Positions 7,882 through 15,674 of a stretch of DNA of 64,000 nucleotides are shown here, one piece after another. The notes under the pieces were generated by a model, which worked only from the letters and a program-made list of their open reading frames with translations, ran no database searches and was not told the origin of the DNA. Every line of letters begins with the position of its first letter. Position 1 is the first letter of the stretch. The position numbers and the translations under genes are program-made. The DNA lies in NCBI GenBank assembly GCA_949296075.1, contig CASFNG010000015.1:1-64000 (forward strand), written 5' to 3'. Source of the stretch: an uncultured Parabacteroides sp. (GTDB lineage Bacteria; Bacteroidota; Bacteroidia; Bacteroidales; Tannerellaceae).

Positions 7882-8024
7882 AAAGGCAAAGGGTCTCAGA
7901 ATGCCGTTCTGCAAAGGTCGGACCTTAGGGTATCTCAAATCCGACCTGAGGTAGGCTCATATATATGATGATGTAGCCTCCCCTCGGATGGGAGCAATCT
8001 TGTAGGATAAGCGGGAAAAAGGAT

Positions 8025-8062
8025 GGGGACAGTGCTTATCCGTGCGGATAAGCACTGTCCCC
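8025..8062 (-). terminator. Intrinsic terminator of redox operon 3
   Basis: A perfect 17-bp stem (8025-8041 with 8046-8062) around a GTGC loop. On the minus strand it is followed by a short T-rich stretch (ATCCTTTTTCCC). It lies 25 bp past the stop of the aldo/keto reductase gene. Confidence 0.75.
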
Positions 8063-8087
8063 GCTGTTCCTTTTCCATTCTTCGCCG

Positions 8088-8960
8088 TTACAGACTTGTC
8101 AGCACGGGGTTTTCCAGATAGTTGAACAGCCGATGCACCTCGCTCGGCTTGCGAGGGTCGAGCATCTGCGGACGGGCAAGGTCGAGCGATGCGATTTGTT
8201 TCCTATCCGATGCGGAAAGCTCAAAGTCCCAAATATCGAGATTCTCTTCCATTCGGTTGCGATGGACGGACTTCGGGATGATACCCACGCCCCGTTGCAC
8301 ATCCCAACGGAGAATGACCTGCGCCACCGTCTTGCCGTGCCGCTCCGCAATGCCTTTCAGCACGGGATGGGTGAACATCCCGTTCATTCCTTCGGCAAAA
8401 GGTGCCCACGCCTGCGGCACGATGCCATACTCACGCAAAATGGCAAGTTCCTCTTCACGCTGGTAGAAAGGGTGCAGTTCCAGTTGGTTCACCATAGGCT
8501 TGATTTCAGCCGTATAGCAGAGGTCAATGATGCGGTCGCTCTGGAAGTTGCTCACGCCGATAGCTCGGATGCGCCCCTCCTTGTACAGTTCCTCCATCGC
8601 CCGCCATGCACCGTAATAGTCACCGAAAGGCATGTGGATGAGATACAGGTCGAGATAATCGAAGCCGAGATTGTCGAGTGTCCGTTGGAAAGCCTCTTTC
8701 GTCCGCTCGTATCCCATCTCGTTGATAAAGGCTTTTGAGGTGACGAACAAATCTTCTCGCGGAACTCCTGATTTGCGGATTGCCGTACCCACCGCCGTCT
8801 CGTTCTGATAGGAAGACGCCGTGTCTATCAGGCGGTAGCCCGTGGCGATGGCATCCGATACCGCCCGCTCGCACACGCCGAGGTCGGACACTTGAAATAC
8901 GCCAAAACCTTCCATCGGCATTTCCACACCGTTGTGTAATTTGAGGGCTTGCATAATCAT
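8088..8960 (-). CDS. Aldo/keto reductase (2,5-diketogluconate reductase type)
   Basis: A 290-aa NADPH-dependent reductase with the catalytic residues D46 and Y51 (LIDTASSYQNE), K76 (VTSKAF) and H109 (YLIHMP), and the phosphate-binding segment IPKSVHRNRM. Length and motifs fit the small monomeric aldo/keto reductases. It starts with an ATGA overlap on the stop of the acetyltransferase gene, so the two are translationally coupled. It is the last gene of operon 3 and runs into a strong terminator. The substrate is unknown. Confidence 0.9.
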   Translation of the reverse strand: MIMQALKLHNGVEMPMEGFGVFQVSDLGVCERAVSDAIATGYRLIDTASSYQNETAVGTAIRKSGVPREDLFVTSKAFINEMGYERTKEAFQRTLDNLGFDYLDLYLIHMPFGDYYGAWRAMEELYKEGRIRAIGVSNFQSDRIIDLCYTAEIKPMVNQLELHPFYQREEELAILREYGIVPQAWAPFAEGMNGMFTHPVLKGIAERHGKTVAQVILRWDVQRGVGIIPKSVHRNRMEENLDIWDFELSASDRKQIASLDLARPQMLDPRKPSEVHRLFNYLENPVLTSL

Positions 8961-9535
8961 TCATCCGCCATTATTTTCTTGATAACTTTTGCCGGGACAC
9001 CACCAACTACTACATTATCCGGAACATCTTTAGTCACAACCGCACCTGCCGCCACGACCGCATTATCACCGATGGTCACGCCTTGAAGGATGGTCGCGTT
9101 AGAACCTACCCAGACATTCTTCCCCAGGACGATAGGCGCGGAATAGGTCATTTTGCGCTTCTCCGGCTCCAGAAAATGGTTGAGCGTGGCAAACACTACA
9201 TTATGCCCTATCTGACAGCCATCCCCGATAGTCACGCCACCATGATCCTGAAAATGGCAACAGGCATTGATGAACACATTTTCGCCCACTTCGATATTCT
9301 TCCCGAAATCGGTATAAAACGGCGGGAATACACGGAGCGTAGCGGGAACGGCCTTTCCGAAAAGCCCGGAAAGGATGTCCCTGATCTCTTCCGGAGTATG
9401 GTACGCTGAGTTCAACTGGAAAGTGACTTTCCGCGCCTCTCCGCCCATCTTGTCCATAAACTGATGTACCTCCTCCGTGTCAAGCGGCTTGCCTGTCTTC
9501 ACGAAATCCTTAAATTCCTCGAGTGTCATGATCAT
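8957..9535 (-). CDS. Sugar O-acetyltransferase (hexapeptide-repeat, maltose/galactoside acetyltransferase family)
   Basis: A 192-aa acetyl-CoA-dependent transferase. An N-terminal helical segment (about 1-60) precedes a left-handed beta-helix built of hexapeptide turns such as VTIGDGCQIGHNVVF and NATILQGVTIGDNAVV. The usual catalytic histidine falls in the ATLNH turn. Coupled by ATGA overlaps to both the cupin gene before it and the reductase gene after it. Its presence inside a redox operon is common in Bacteroidales clusters of this type, but its real acceptor is not known. Confidence 0.85.
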   Translation of the reverse strand: MIMTLEEFKDFVKTGKPLDTEEVHQFMDKMGGEARKVTFQLNSAYHTPEEIRDILSGLFGKAVPATLRVFPPFYTDFGKNIEVGENVFINACCHFQDHGGVTIGDGCQIGHNVVFATLNHFLEPEKRKMTYSAPIVLGKNVWVGSNATILQGVTIGDNAVVAAGAVVTKDVPDNVVVGGVPAKVIKKIMADE

Positions 9536-10047
9536 CTCTCTAATTGGTTATACTCTTCATCGGTTACAGGTTCCAGCCATTCGTTGGAGGTGTTCTCTCC
9601 AGGAACCTCAAAAGCGAGATGCGCGAACCAGCTATCCGCCGCCGCTCCATGCCAGTGCTTCACATTCGCCGGGATATGGATGACATCGCCCGGAAGCATC
9701 CGCACGGCAGGTTTGCCTTCCTCCTGATACCAGCCCTTGCCAGCCACGCAGACCAGCATCTGCCCTCCCCCTTTAGTAGCGTGATGAATATGCCAGTTGT
9801 TGCGGCAACACGGCTCGAAAGTGACATTACTAAACGGTATCTGCTCCCTGGATATTGGGGCCAGATAGCTGTTACCGATAAAATACTTGGCGTATGCGGT
9901 GTTCGGCTCTCCGATCGGGAATATCATTTCCCGCTGGAAAGCCGCCTTGCCATCCGCTTCCGCCGTCGGGGTAATCTTTTCTTGTGCCATAAATCCTTGA
10001 ATGTTAATCATTGTCACTATGAATAATAAAAACAATATCTTTTTCAT
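9532..10047 (-). CDS. Secreted cupin-domain protein
   Basis: The cupin protein proper starts at the ATG at 10047, giving 171 aa with a signal peptide MKKILFLLFIVTMINIQGF. A single cupin barrel follows, with metal ligands in NNWHIHHATKGGGQ, and the second motif VIHIPANVKHWHG. Such small cupins often accompany carboxymuconolactone decarboxylases and aldo/keto reductases in bacteria. The frame stays open upstream to 10125, where it runs into a fossil of an aldo/keto reductase. If translated from there it would have a 26-residue non-native extension that buries the signal peptide. Confidence 0.85.
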   Translation of the reverse strand: MKKILFLLFIVTMINIQGFMAQEKITPTAEADGKAAFQREMIFPIGEPNTAYAKYFIGNSYLAPISREQIPFSNVTFEPCCRNNWHIHHATKGGGQMLVCVAGKGWYQEEGKPAVRMLPGDVIHIPANVKHWHGAAADSWFAHLAFEVPGENTSNEWLEPVTDEEYNQLER

Positions 10048-10077
10048 GTATTGGAGATTAAAACGCATAAATATCAC

Positions 10078-10125
10078 ACACGACCACGTTCCTAACGCGA
10101 TAGACGGATAATTGTTCTGGTTCAT
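10078..10125 (-). pseudogene. Fossil 5' end of an aldo/keto reductase gene
   Basis: The first 16 codons from the ATG at 10125 read MNQNNYPSIALGTWSC. The aldo/keto reductase at 5302-6249 begins MKEQPSIALGTWSWG, and the DNA is also close over that stretch. After it the sequence changes abruptly and runs in frame into the cupin gene. The ATG overlaps the stop of the metallo-hydrolase gene by 4 bp, as expected for a former coupled gene. I infer that an aldo/keto reductase was deleted here except for its start. Confidence 0.65.
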
Positions 10126-11030
10126 AATTTGTCTTTTTCAGTTACTATTTCTTGTTTTTTAGCCGTATTTAGCCAGAATTCCTCTCCGGGAGCCAATATA
10201 TGAATACGCCCCGGGTTCACTATCCGTCCCCTCAAATCCTCAGGATCCGCATTAAATGGCTTCATCTCTGGAGCATCGACTGTACCCCAATGTGAAAGCA
10301 ATAGATGGGCGTTGGGATAGGCGTTGGCGATTTTAATGGCGTTCTCTAAACCGATATGCCAGCTATCATCTGAAAAATCGAAGAAGATAACGTCCGGATT
10401 AGGCCGCAGATGAAGAAATTCCGGCAAAAAACGGGAATCTCCCGGAGCCCAAATCAGCCCGTCTGCCGTCCGCATCAAGAATCCGCAATAGTCTTCCCGC
10501 CGGAATGTCCTGTCGAAACCTCCGAACTCATTTTGCCATGTGTGCCAAGCTGGTGTAAGACTTACCGTAATATCCTCGATTTGGAAAGTATCTTTCAAGC
10601 TATGGCCGAAAGAAGGAAGCCGCATATCTTTCATCAGAGAATCCACATAAGCCGTTGAGTGGAAGGCTTTGCAGACAGCCGACAACTGTTTACAAGTAAG
10701 CTTGCTGAAATGATCGTTATCGCCATGTGTGATCAATACCGCATCCAAAGAGGGAACCTCATCCGGCAATATGGGTGGCTCTATCAAGAGGGGCATATCG
10801 AAACCGACCAGCAAAGGGTCCACCATGATACAAGTACCTCGGCTATTTATAAAGAACCCCGCGTTTCCCAACCAACGAATGACCGTATGATTACTCGACT
10901 CAAAGGCTTTCCCGTCAAAATGCCTCGTAGCTTGAGGATAAGCCTGTCCTTTCTCCGTATACCGGATTTGCGCAGTTGAATGAGACGCATATATCAAGCC
11001 CAAAATAACTATAAATCTCGAAATTCTCAT
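10122..11030 (-). CDS. Secreted metallo-beta-lactamase-fold hydrolase (UlaG-like)
   Basis: A 302-aa protein with a signal peptide (cleavage near STAQ, residue 21) and the metallo-beta-lactamase core. Ligands appear as THGDNDH (H102, D106, H107, with Asp where the second His of HxHxDH usually is), then TPAWH, GDSRF and LLSHWG. UlaG-type members hydrolyse lactones or phosphoesters. A lactonase role would fit a muconolactone-like pathway but is inference. It follows the aldo/keto reductase gene by 28 bp in operon 3. Confidence 0.8.
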   Translation of the reverse strand: MRISRFIVILGLIYASHSTAQIRYTEKGQAYPQATRHFDGKAFESSNHTVIRWLGNAGFFINSRGTCIMVDPLLVGFDMPLLIEPPILPDEVPSLDAVLITHGDNDHFSKLTCKQLSAVCKAFHSTAYVDSLMKDMRLPSFGHSLKDTFQIEDITVSLTPAWHTWQNEFGGFDRTFRREDYCGFLMRTADGLIWAPGDSRFLPEFLHLRPNPDVIFFDFSDDSWHIGLENAIKIANAYPNAHLLLSHWGTVDAPEMKPFNADPEDLRGRIVNPGRIHILAPGEEFWLNTAKKQEIVTEKDKL

Positions 11031-11058
11031 ATTGAATCAGTTATTATAAACCGTGAAT

Positions 11059-12348
11059 CTATTTCCCCAACGCTTCCTTCACCCGCGCCAATAAGTTCGG
11101 AATATCCAGATGCTGCGGGCACTTCGCCAGACATTCGCCGCAGGCGACGCACGAGGATGCCGGGTCGCCACGCTGTACGGGCGACATCGAGACGGTATAG
11201 TCCGCCATCGCCCTCTCCTTGTTATGGTGCAGGAGGTAGTTGTTGTACACGTAAGCGAAGATGTAGCCGATGGCGACATTGTGCGGGCAGGGGATACACT
11301 GGTAGCAGCCCGTGCAGTCGATGTGTCCCGGCGCATGGCGGTAGGCGTAGATGGCCGCACCCAATGCCTCGCGTTCCGCAGGGGTAAGCATATTCGGGCG
11401 GGCTTTGGCGGCATACTTCAGATTCTCCTCCACATCCTCCATGCTGCCCATGCCGCTGACCGCTACGCTGACTTCGGGAATGTCCCACAGGTAATCCAAC
11501 GCCCACTCCGCATCGGGCTTGCGGATGCCCGTGGAGGCAAGCGCTTCACGCATCGGCTGCGGCAGGTTGGCAAGGAATCCCGTGCGGACGGGCTTCATCA
11601 CCGCCAGCCCCATGCCGTTGGCGGCGGCGTATTTCGGGCCGAGTACGCCCGCCTCATATTCGTAATCCAAATAATTGTGCTGGATGAGGCAGAAATCCCA
11701 AGCGGGCGTGTATTCCACTACCCGCTTGAAAAGCTGGAGGCTGTCGTGGAAAGAGAAGCCCATAAAGCGTATCTTGCCCTGCGCCTTCAGCCGCTCCATT
11801 TTCTCGATGAGCTTGTAAGGCAGCACATAGTCCTTCCACACACGGTGCATAATCATGTGGATGTGATAGAAATCTATCACGTCCGTGCCGATGACGCGAC
11901 GCGACTGGTCGAAGAACTTCTCGAAGTCGTCCGCCGAGCGCATCTCCCACCACGGCATCTTGGACGTGACATACACCCGGTCTCGCCAGCCTCCGGCGAG
12001 GGCTTTGCCTACCGCCTGCTCACTCTCGCCGCCGAGATAGACACGCCCCGTGTCAATATAGTTCACGCCGCCTTCGATGGCACGGCGCACCATCGGCGTG
12101 GTCTGGTCGAAGTCCACGTGCCCGTTCTTCATCGGCAGGCGCAACATCCCGAAGCCCAATGCCGACACGTTCACTCCCGTACGCCCCATCGGGCGGTATC
12201 GCATCCGCGGATTGTAATTGAGGACCTCTTTCGGCAATCGTTCCTCCGCCGCTTGCCTTTCGGCTTCCTGAGCGATGGCCTTTGATCCATTCATCGCGCT
12301 TGTCGCCGTGACAAGAAGCCCACTCCTGATAAAATTCCGTCTGTCCAT
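11059..12348 (-). CDS. Aldo/keto reductase with twin-arginine signal and 4Fe-4S domain
   Basis: 429 aa from the ATG at 12348, which has a good AGGAG site upstream and gives a Tat-like start MDRRNFIRSGLL. The barrel carries the reductase motifs YIDTGRVYLGGESE and the lysine in VTSKMP. The C-terminal 80 residues hold two cysteine clusters: CTGCYQCIPCP and CVACGECLAKCP. That pattern gives ferredoxin-type clusters. The protein is probably folded with its cofactor before export to the periplasm, where the lipoprotein flavodoxins could be electron partners. It starts 11 bp after the DUF6282-like gene. Confidence 0.85.
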   Translation of the reverse strand: MDRRNFIRSGLLVTATSAMNGSKAIAQEAERQAAEERLPKEVLNYNPRMRYRPMGRTGVNVSALGFGMLRLPMKNGHVDFDQTTPMVRRAIEGGVNYIDTGRVYLGGESEQAVGKALAGGWRDRVYVTSKMPWWEMRSADDFEKFFDQSRRVIGTDVIDFYHIHMIMHRVWKDYVLPYKLIEKMERLKAQGKIRFMGFSFHDSLQLFKRVVEYTPAWDFCLIQHNYLDYEYEAGVLGPKYAAANGMGLAVMKPVRTGFLANLPQPMREALASTGIRKPDAEWALDYLWDIPEVSVAVSGMGSMEDVEENLKYAAKARPNMLTPAEREALGAAIYAYRHAPGHIDCTGCYQCIPCPHNVAIGYIFAYVYNNYLLHHNKERAMADYTVSMSPVQRGDPASSCVACGECLAKCPQHLDIPNLLARVKEALGK

Positions 12349-12359
12349 ATCCTCGCTCC

Positions 12360-13364
12360 TTATTTGTCTAAACCTATCAACCATGCGGGATTGCCACGAA
12401 CAAGCAGGTCAATATCGCTTTGAGACACGCCTTCGGCCCGCAACCTCGTGACGCAATCCCTCATGCCCTCAATGGGATGTGGCATCACAGCCTGCCCCAA
12501 ATCCGTGATGATGAAACTCCGTTCCGGATCTATGCGAACAAATGAAGAAAACTCCCCGATGCTTTGTCGCTTATATCCCGACATTTTCGAATCTTCTCCC
12601 CAAAGACAAGGCAAGTAGCAATATTCGATATATGCGCCAAGGTCTATACATCGCTTGATTTGGTCGGGTGTCATTGTCCAGATAGAGGAATTTGCGTGAG
12701 TGACAACGATACGCCTCACGCCAACTTCGTGCGCCTTGCGGACAAGCGTGATGCTCTCTTCCGGGGATGAATGTCCGGTCGCGAAAATAATGTCTGCCTC
12801 GGCGCATATTTCCATCACCTTGACCACTTCCGGCAATACTCGCCCGTTATCATCCAATACGGGGATACCTTTTTCTTTTCGTCCTTCACTTTGATATTGG
12901 TAGGTGGCATCCAATGTCGGCATCCAGATGCAGCGGCACAATCCTCCGCTTGTCTCGACAGCCTTTCGCGCCGCGAACACATTCACCTTGTCGCCATGCA
13001 CCCGATTCATGCAGAAACTGCCGAAGCACTCCGCTCCCGGCAATGCCTGACGAATGATATACGCCCGGTCATGGCAACTGAAATCGTTGGACTTGAACAT
13101 GACAGCACGGTAGCCAGCCGCCATCGCGTCTTTCATAAAGCCATATTCATCTACCGACCGCTCCCGCAAATCCGGGCGACAATGCAGGTGGATGTCGCAC
13201 ACGTCTCTCAACAGACCGTCATTGGTAAACCTGTTATCGTTCTTCTGTTCCTGTAACAAATTCATCGCCTTCATCGGTATAGTCGTGGAAGCAAGCATGG
13301 CTCCTCCAGTCGCAACGGAAGTCCTGATGAAACTTCTCCTGCTTATTTTACTATCCGTACCCAT
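12360..13364 (-). CDS. Tat-exported amidohydrolase-like protein (DUF6282 type)
   Basis: 334 aa from the ATG at 13364, which gives a twin-arginine signal (SRRSFIRTS, about residues 8-16). The mature part begins with a metal-binding DIHLHCRPD motif and has further His/Asp candidates in TGHSSPEES, VTHANS and IITDLGQ. This is the pattern of DUF6282 family proteins in the amidohydrolase superfamily. First gene of operon 3, whose promoter carries the best tandem operator of the regulon. The reaction is unknown. Confidence 0.75.
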   Translation of the reverse strand: MGTDSKISRRSFIRTSVATGGAMLASTTIPMKAMNLLQEQKNDNRFTNDGLLRDVCDIHLHCRPDLRERSVDEYGFMKDAMAAGYRAVMFKSNDFSCHDRAYIIRQALPGAECFGSFCMNRVHGDKVNVFAARKAVETSGGLCRCIWMPTLDATYQYQSEGRKEKGIPVLDDNGRVLPEVVKVMEICAEADIIFATGHSSPEESITLVRKAHEVGVRRIVVTHANSSIWTMTPDQIKRCIDLGAYIEYCYLPCLWGEDSKMSGYKRQSIGEFSSFVRIDPERSFIITDLGQAVMPHPIEGMRDCVTRLRAEGVSQSDIDLLVRGNPAWLIGLDK

Positions 13365-13383
13365 TACGTTTTTTCTTTTGACG

Positions 13384-13450
13384 CAAAGATAGCGGCACAC
13401 TATACATAAAGACGTAACGATTCCACGGAGGATTGTGACGATTTTACTGA
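13384..13450 (-). promoter_or_regulatory. Promoter and tandem operator of redox operon 3
   Basis: The -7 box TATCTTTG (minus strand, 13384-13391) is 20 bp before the ATG. Upstream lie two near-identical direct repeats 21 bp apart: GTAACGATTCCACGGA (13414-13429) and GTGACGATTTTACTGA (13435-13450). This is the clearest copy of the site shared by three operons. Confidence 0.75.
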
Positions 13451-13541
13451 TTATGACTTAAATATAAACGTCACCGGCTCCCATATCGTCTCAGACTCAA
13501 GTTCTTTCCAAGGGAAGCTCCCCCTATGAGCAGACATAAAA

Positions 13542-13574
13542 AAACTCCTGCAATCACAAGGATTACAGGAGTTT
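13542..13574 (-). terminator. Terminator of the GGGtGRT operon
   Basis: A hairpin with arms AAACTCCTG (13542-13550) and CAGGAGTTT (13566-13574), extended by a few more pairs toward the loop. It is followed on the minus strand by a run of T. It ends the leftward operon that starts near 15482. Confidence 0.8.
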
Positions 13575-13595
13575 ATATGGAAGGATAGAGTCCTC

Positions 13596-14597
13596 TTACT
13601 TCTTCATTGCCTCCTCGATAGCGACAGCCACGGCCACCGTAGCGCCTACCATCGGGTTGTTACCCATACCCAAGAAGCCCATCATCTCCACGTGAGCGGG
13701 AACGGAAGAGGAGCCCGCGAACTGGGCGTCAGAGTGCATACGGCCCATCGTGTCGGTCATACCGTAGGAAGCGGGACCGGCAGCCATGTTATCCGGGTGC
13801 AACGTACGGCCCGTACCACCACCGGATGCTACCGAGAAGTACGGCTTGCCTGCCAACACACGCTCTTTCTTATAGGTTCCGGCAACCGGATGCTGGAAGC
13901 GGGTCGGATTCGTGGAGTTACCCGTGATGGATACGTCCACATCCTCTTTCCACATGATAGCCACTCCCTCGCGTACATCATCAGCGCCATAGCATTTCAC
14001 CTTCGAGCGAAGTCCGTTCGAATACGGAGTCTCCTCGATCACCTTTACCTCACCCGTCATGTAGTCGAACTCAGTCTGTACATAAGTAAAGCCATTGATA
14101 CGAGAAATGATCTTGGCGGCATCCTTACCCAAACCATTCAAGATAACGCGCAACGGCTCTTTACGAACCTTATTCGCCATCTCAGCGATCTTGATAGCGC
14201 CCTCAGCGGCAGCGAACGACTCGTGACCTGCCAAGAAGGCGAAACACTTCGTCTCCTCGCGGAGCAGGCGAGCGGCCAAGTTACCATGACCGATACCTAC
14301 CTTACGGTCGTCAGCTACAGAGCCGGCGATACAGAATGCCTGCAAACCGATACCGATAGCCTCGGCAGCGTCAGCGGCGTTCGTGCAGCCCTTCTTGATC
14401 GCGATAGCCGCACCTACTACATAGGCCCAGCAAGCGTTCTCGAAACAGATCGGTTGAGTTTCCTTACACATCGTATAAGGGTCGATACCTTTAGCGTCGC
14501 AAATCGCCTTAGCGTCGTCGATGCCGTTGATACCATATTCTTTCAGAACCGCGTTGATATGATCAATACGACGGTCATAACTTTCAAATAAAGCCAT
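13596..14597 (-). CDS. GGGtGRT protein
   Basis: A 333-aa cytosolic protein named for the GGGTGRT motif, here at residues 259-265. It has eight cysteines, all before residue 203 (C33, C44, C51, C56, C71, C89, C118, C202), and a glycine-rich end GFLGMGNNPMVGAT. No signal peptide or membrane segment is seen. The family is known only as an uncharacterised one that travels with a NifU/IscU-like protein. The same pairing occurs here, with a small membrane protein between them. A link to iron-sulfur assembly or a cluster-dependent enzyme is inference. Confidence 0.85.
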   Translation of the reverse strand: MALFESYDRRIDHINAVLKEYGINGIDDAKAICDAKGIDPYTMCKETQPICFENACWAYVVGAAIAIKKGCTNAADAAEAIGIGLQAFCIAGSVADDRKVGIGHGNLAARLLREETKCFAFLAGHESFAAAEGAIKIAEMANKVRKEPLRVILNGLGKDAAKIISRINGFTYVQTEFDYMTGEVKVIEETPYSNGLRSKVKCYGADDVREGVAIMWKEDVDVSITGNSTNPTRFQHPVAGTYKKERVLAGKPYFSVASGGGTGRTLHPDNMAAGPASYGMTDTMGRMHSDAQFAGSSSVPAHVEMMGFLGMGNNPMVGATVAVAVAIEEAMKK

Positions 14598-14605
14598 ATT
14601 ATTTT

Positions 14606-14797
14606 TTACTTTTTTAAATTCTTATTTACCAGAAATAAAGATATCAGAAAGTTGAAAACCAATACACCGCCACAACAAGCCACATAAAACGCCAGCCACG
14701 GCTTATCCGGCTTGATCGCGAAATAGGCGATCGCCGTAGCCACCAGCGTAATCAAGATCAAGCCGATGAGGACGCGTGTAAACGCTTTCTTATTCAT
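14606..14797 (-). CDS. Small two-helix membrane protein
   Basis: 63 residues with two hydrophobic segments (about 8-27 and 34-57), a basic start (MNKKAFTRV) and a basic end (NKNLKK). It overlaps the end of the NifU-like gene by 8 bp and stops 8 bp before the GGGtGRT start, so it is translationally coupled inside that operon. I do not recognise a family. It may recruit the other two products to the membrane. Confidence 0.6.
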   Translation of the reverse strand: MNKKAFTRVLIGLILITLVATAIAYFAIKPDKPWLAFYVACCGGVLVFNFLISLFLVNKNLKK

Positions 14798-15482
14798 TAC
14801 GAGGATCGATATATTTTACAGCTTCTTTGAAACGACCGTAAGAGCCTTTCGCTTTCTCCAGCGCTTCGTTAGCATCCATACCTTTCTTTACCATATCCAT
14901 GAATTTGCCTAAGTGAACAAACTCATAACCGATTACTTCGTTGTTAGCGTCGAGCGCCATACGGGTGCAATAGCCTTCCGCCATCTCCAAGTAGCGAGGA
15001 CCTTTCGCCAAGGTGCCGAACATGGTACCAACCTGGCTGCGCAATCCCTTACCTAAGTCCTCCAGACCGGCGCCTACGGGCAGGCCACCCTCGGAGAAAG
15101 CGGACTGCGTACGACCATACACGATCTGCAAGAACAGCTCGCGCATAGCGGTATTGATCGCGTCGCAAACCAAGTCCGTATTCAACGCCTCCAAAAGCGT
15201 CTTTCCCGGAAGGATCTCGGATGCCATAGCGGCGGAGTGTGTCATACCGGAGCAACCGATCGTCTCCACCAACGCCTCCTGGATGATACCCTCCTTAACG
15301 TTCAATGTCAGCTTGCATCCACCTTGCTTCGGCGCGCACCAACCGATACCGTGAGTCAAACCAGAGATGTCAGAGATCTGAGTTGCCCTAACCCACTTTC
15401 CTTCTTCTGGAATCGGAGCGCATGGATGGTTGGCTCCCTTCTTTACAACACACATGTGTTGAACTTCCTGTGAATAAATCAT
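14790..15482 (-). CDS. NifU/IscU-like iron-sulfur scaffold protein
   Basis: A 230-aa protein whose middle resembles the IscU/NifU N-terminal scaffold. Cysteines C56 (GGCKLTLNV) and C77 (TIGCSGMTHSAAMAS) match two of the three cluster ligands of IscU. The third (HC of IscU) is not evident; C49 or C106 could replace it. It is longer than IscU (about 130 aa), with an unknown C-terminal part. First gene of an operon with the small membrane protein and the GGGtGRT protein, so it is probably a dedicated scaffold rather than the housekeeping one. Confidence 0.8.
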   Translation of the reverse strand: MIYSQEVQHMCVVKKGANHPCAPIPEEGKWVRATQISDISGLTHGIGWCAPKQGGCKLTLNVKEGIIQEALVETIGCSGMTHSAAMASEILPGKTLLEALNTDLVCDAINTAMRELFLQIVYGRTQSAFSEGGLPVGAGLEDLGKGLRSQVGTMFGTLAKGPRYLEMAEGYCTRMALDANNEVIGYEFVHLGKFMDMVKKGMDANEALEKAKGSYGRFKEAVKYIDPRNE

Positions 15483-15559
15483 AATCGCTAATTATATTAA
15501 TGTAGTATATAAAAACCTTCTGCTAATGTTATGGTATATCGCTTTCTTGAAAAACCGCA

Positions 15560-15567
15560 CAAAGATA
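15560..15567 (-). promoter_or_regulatory. Promoter -7 box of the NifU-like/GGGtGRT operon
   Basis: The minus strand reads TATCTTTG, an exact TAnnTTTG match, 78 bp before the NifU-like start codon. Confidence 0.5.
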
Positions 15568-15674
15568 ATTTTTTAAATCTATCCATGCAAGAGGGGGAAG
15601 CTCCTTCTTGCCCCCTCCCGCGGCTTGTTTATCCTATCGGCCGGACAGGTCGTCACAGGCCTCACTCATCTCTC

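Larger units (their letters stand above)
7784..8087. other. Intergenic region between redox operons 3 and 2
   Basis: Contains the operon 2 promoter and operator (7815-7881), an inverted repeat GGTCGGA (7916-7922) / TCCGACC (7940-7946) of unknown role, and the operon 3 terminator (8025-8062). No gene is seen. Confidence 0.6.

Noticed and set aside
7916-7946. Inverted repeat GGTCGGA/TCCGACC as a second operator
   Set aside because: Found only once, not before operons 1 or 3; kept as an unexplained repeat.
11110-12285. A 391-codon plus-strand frame
   Set aside because: Mirror of the Fe-S aldo/keto reductase gene; no domain seen.
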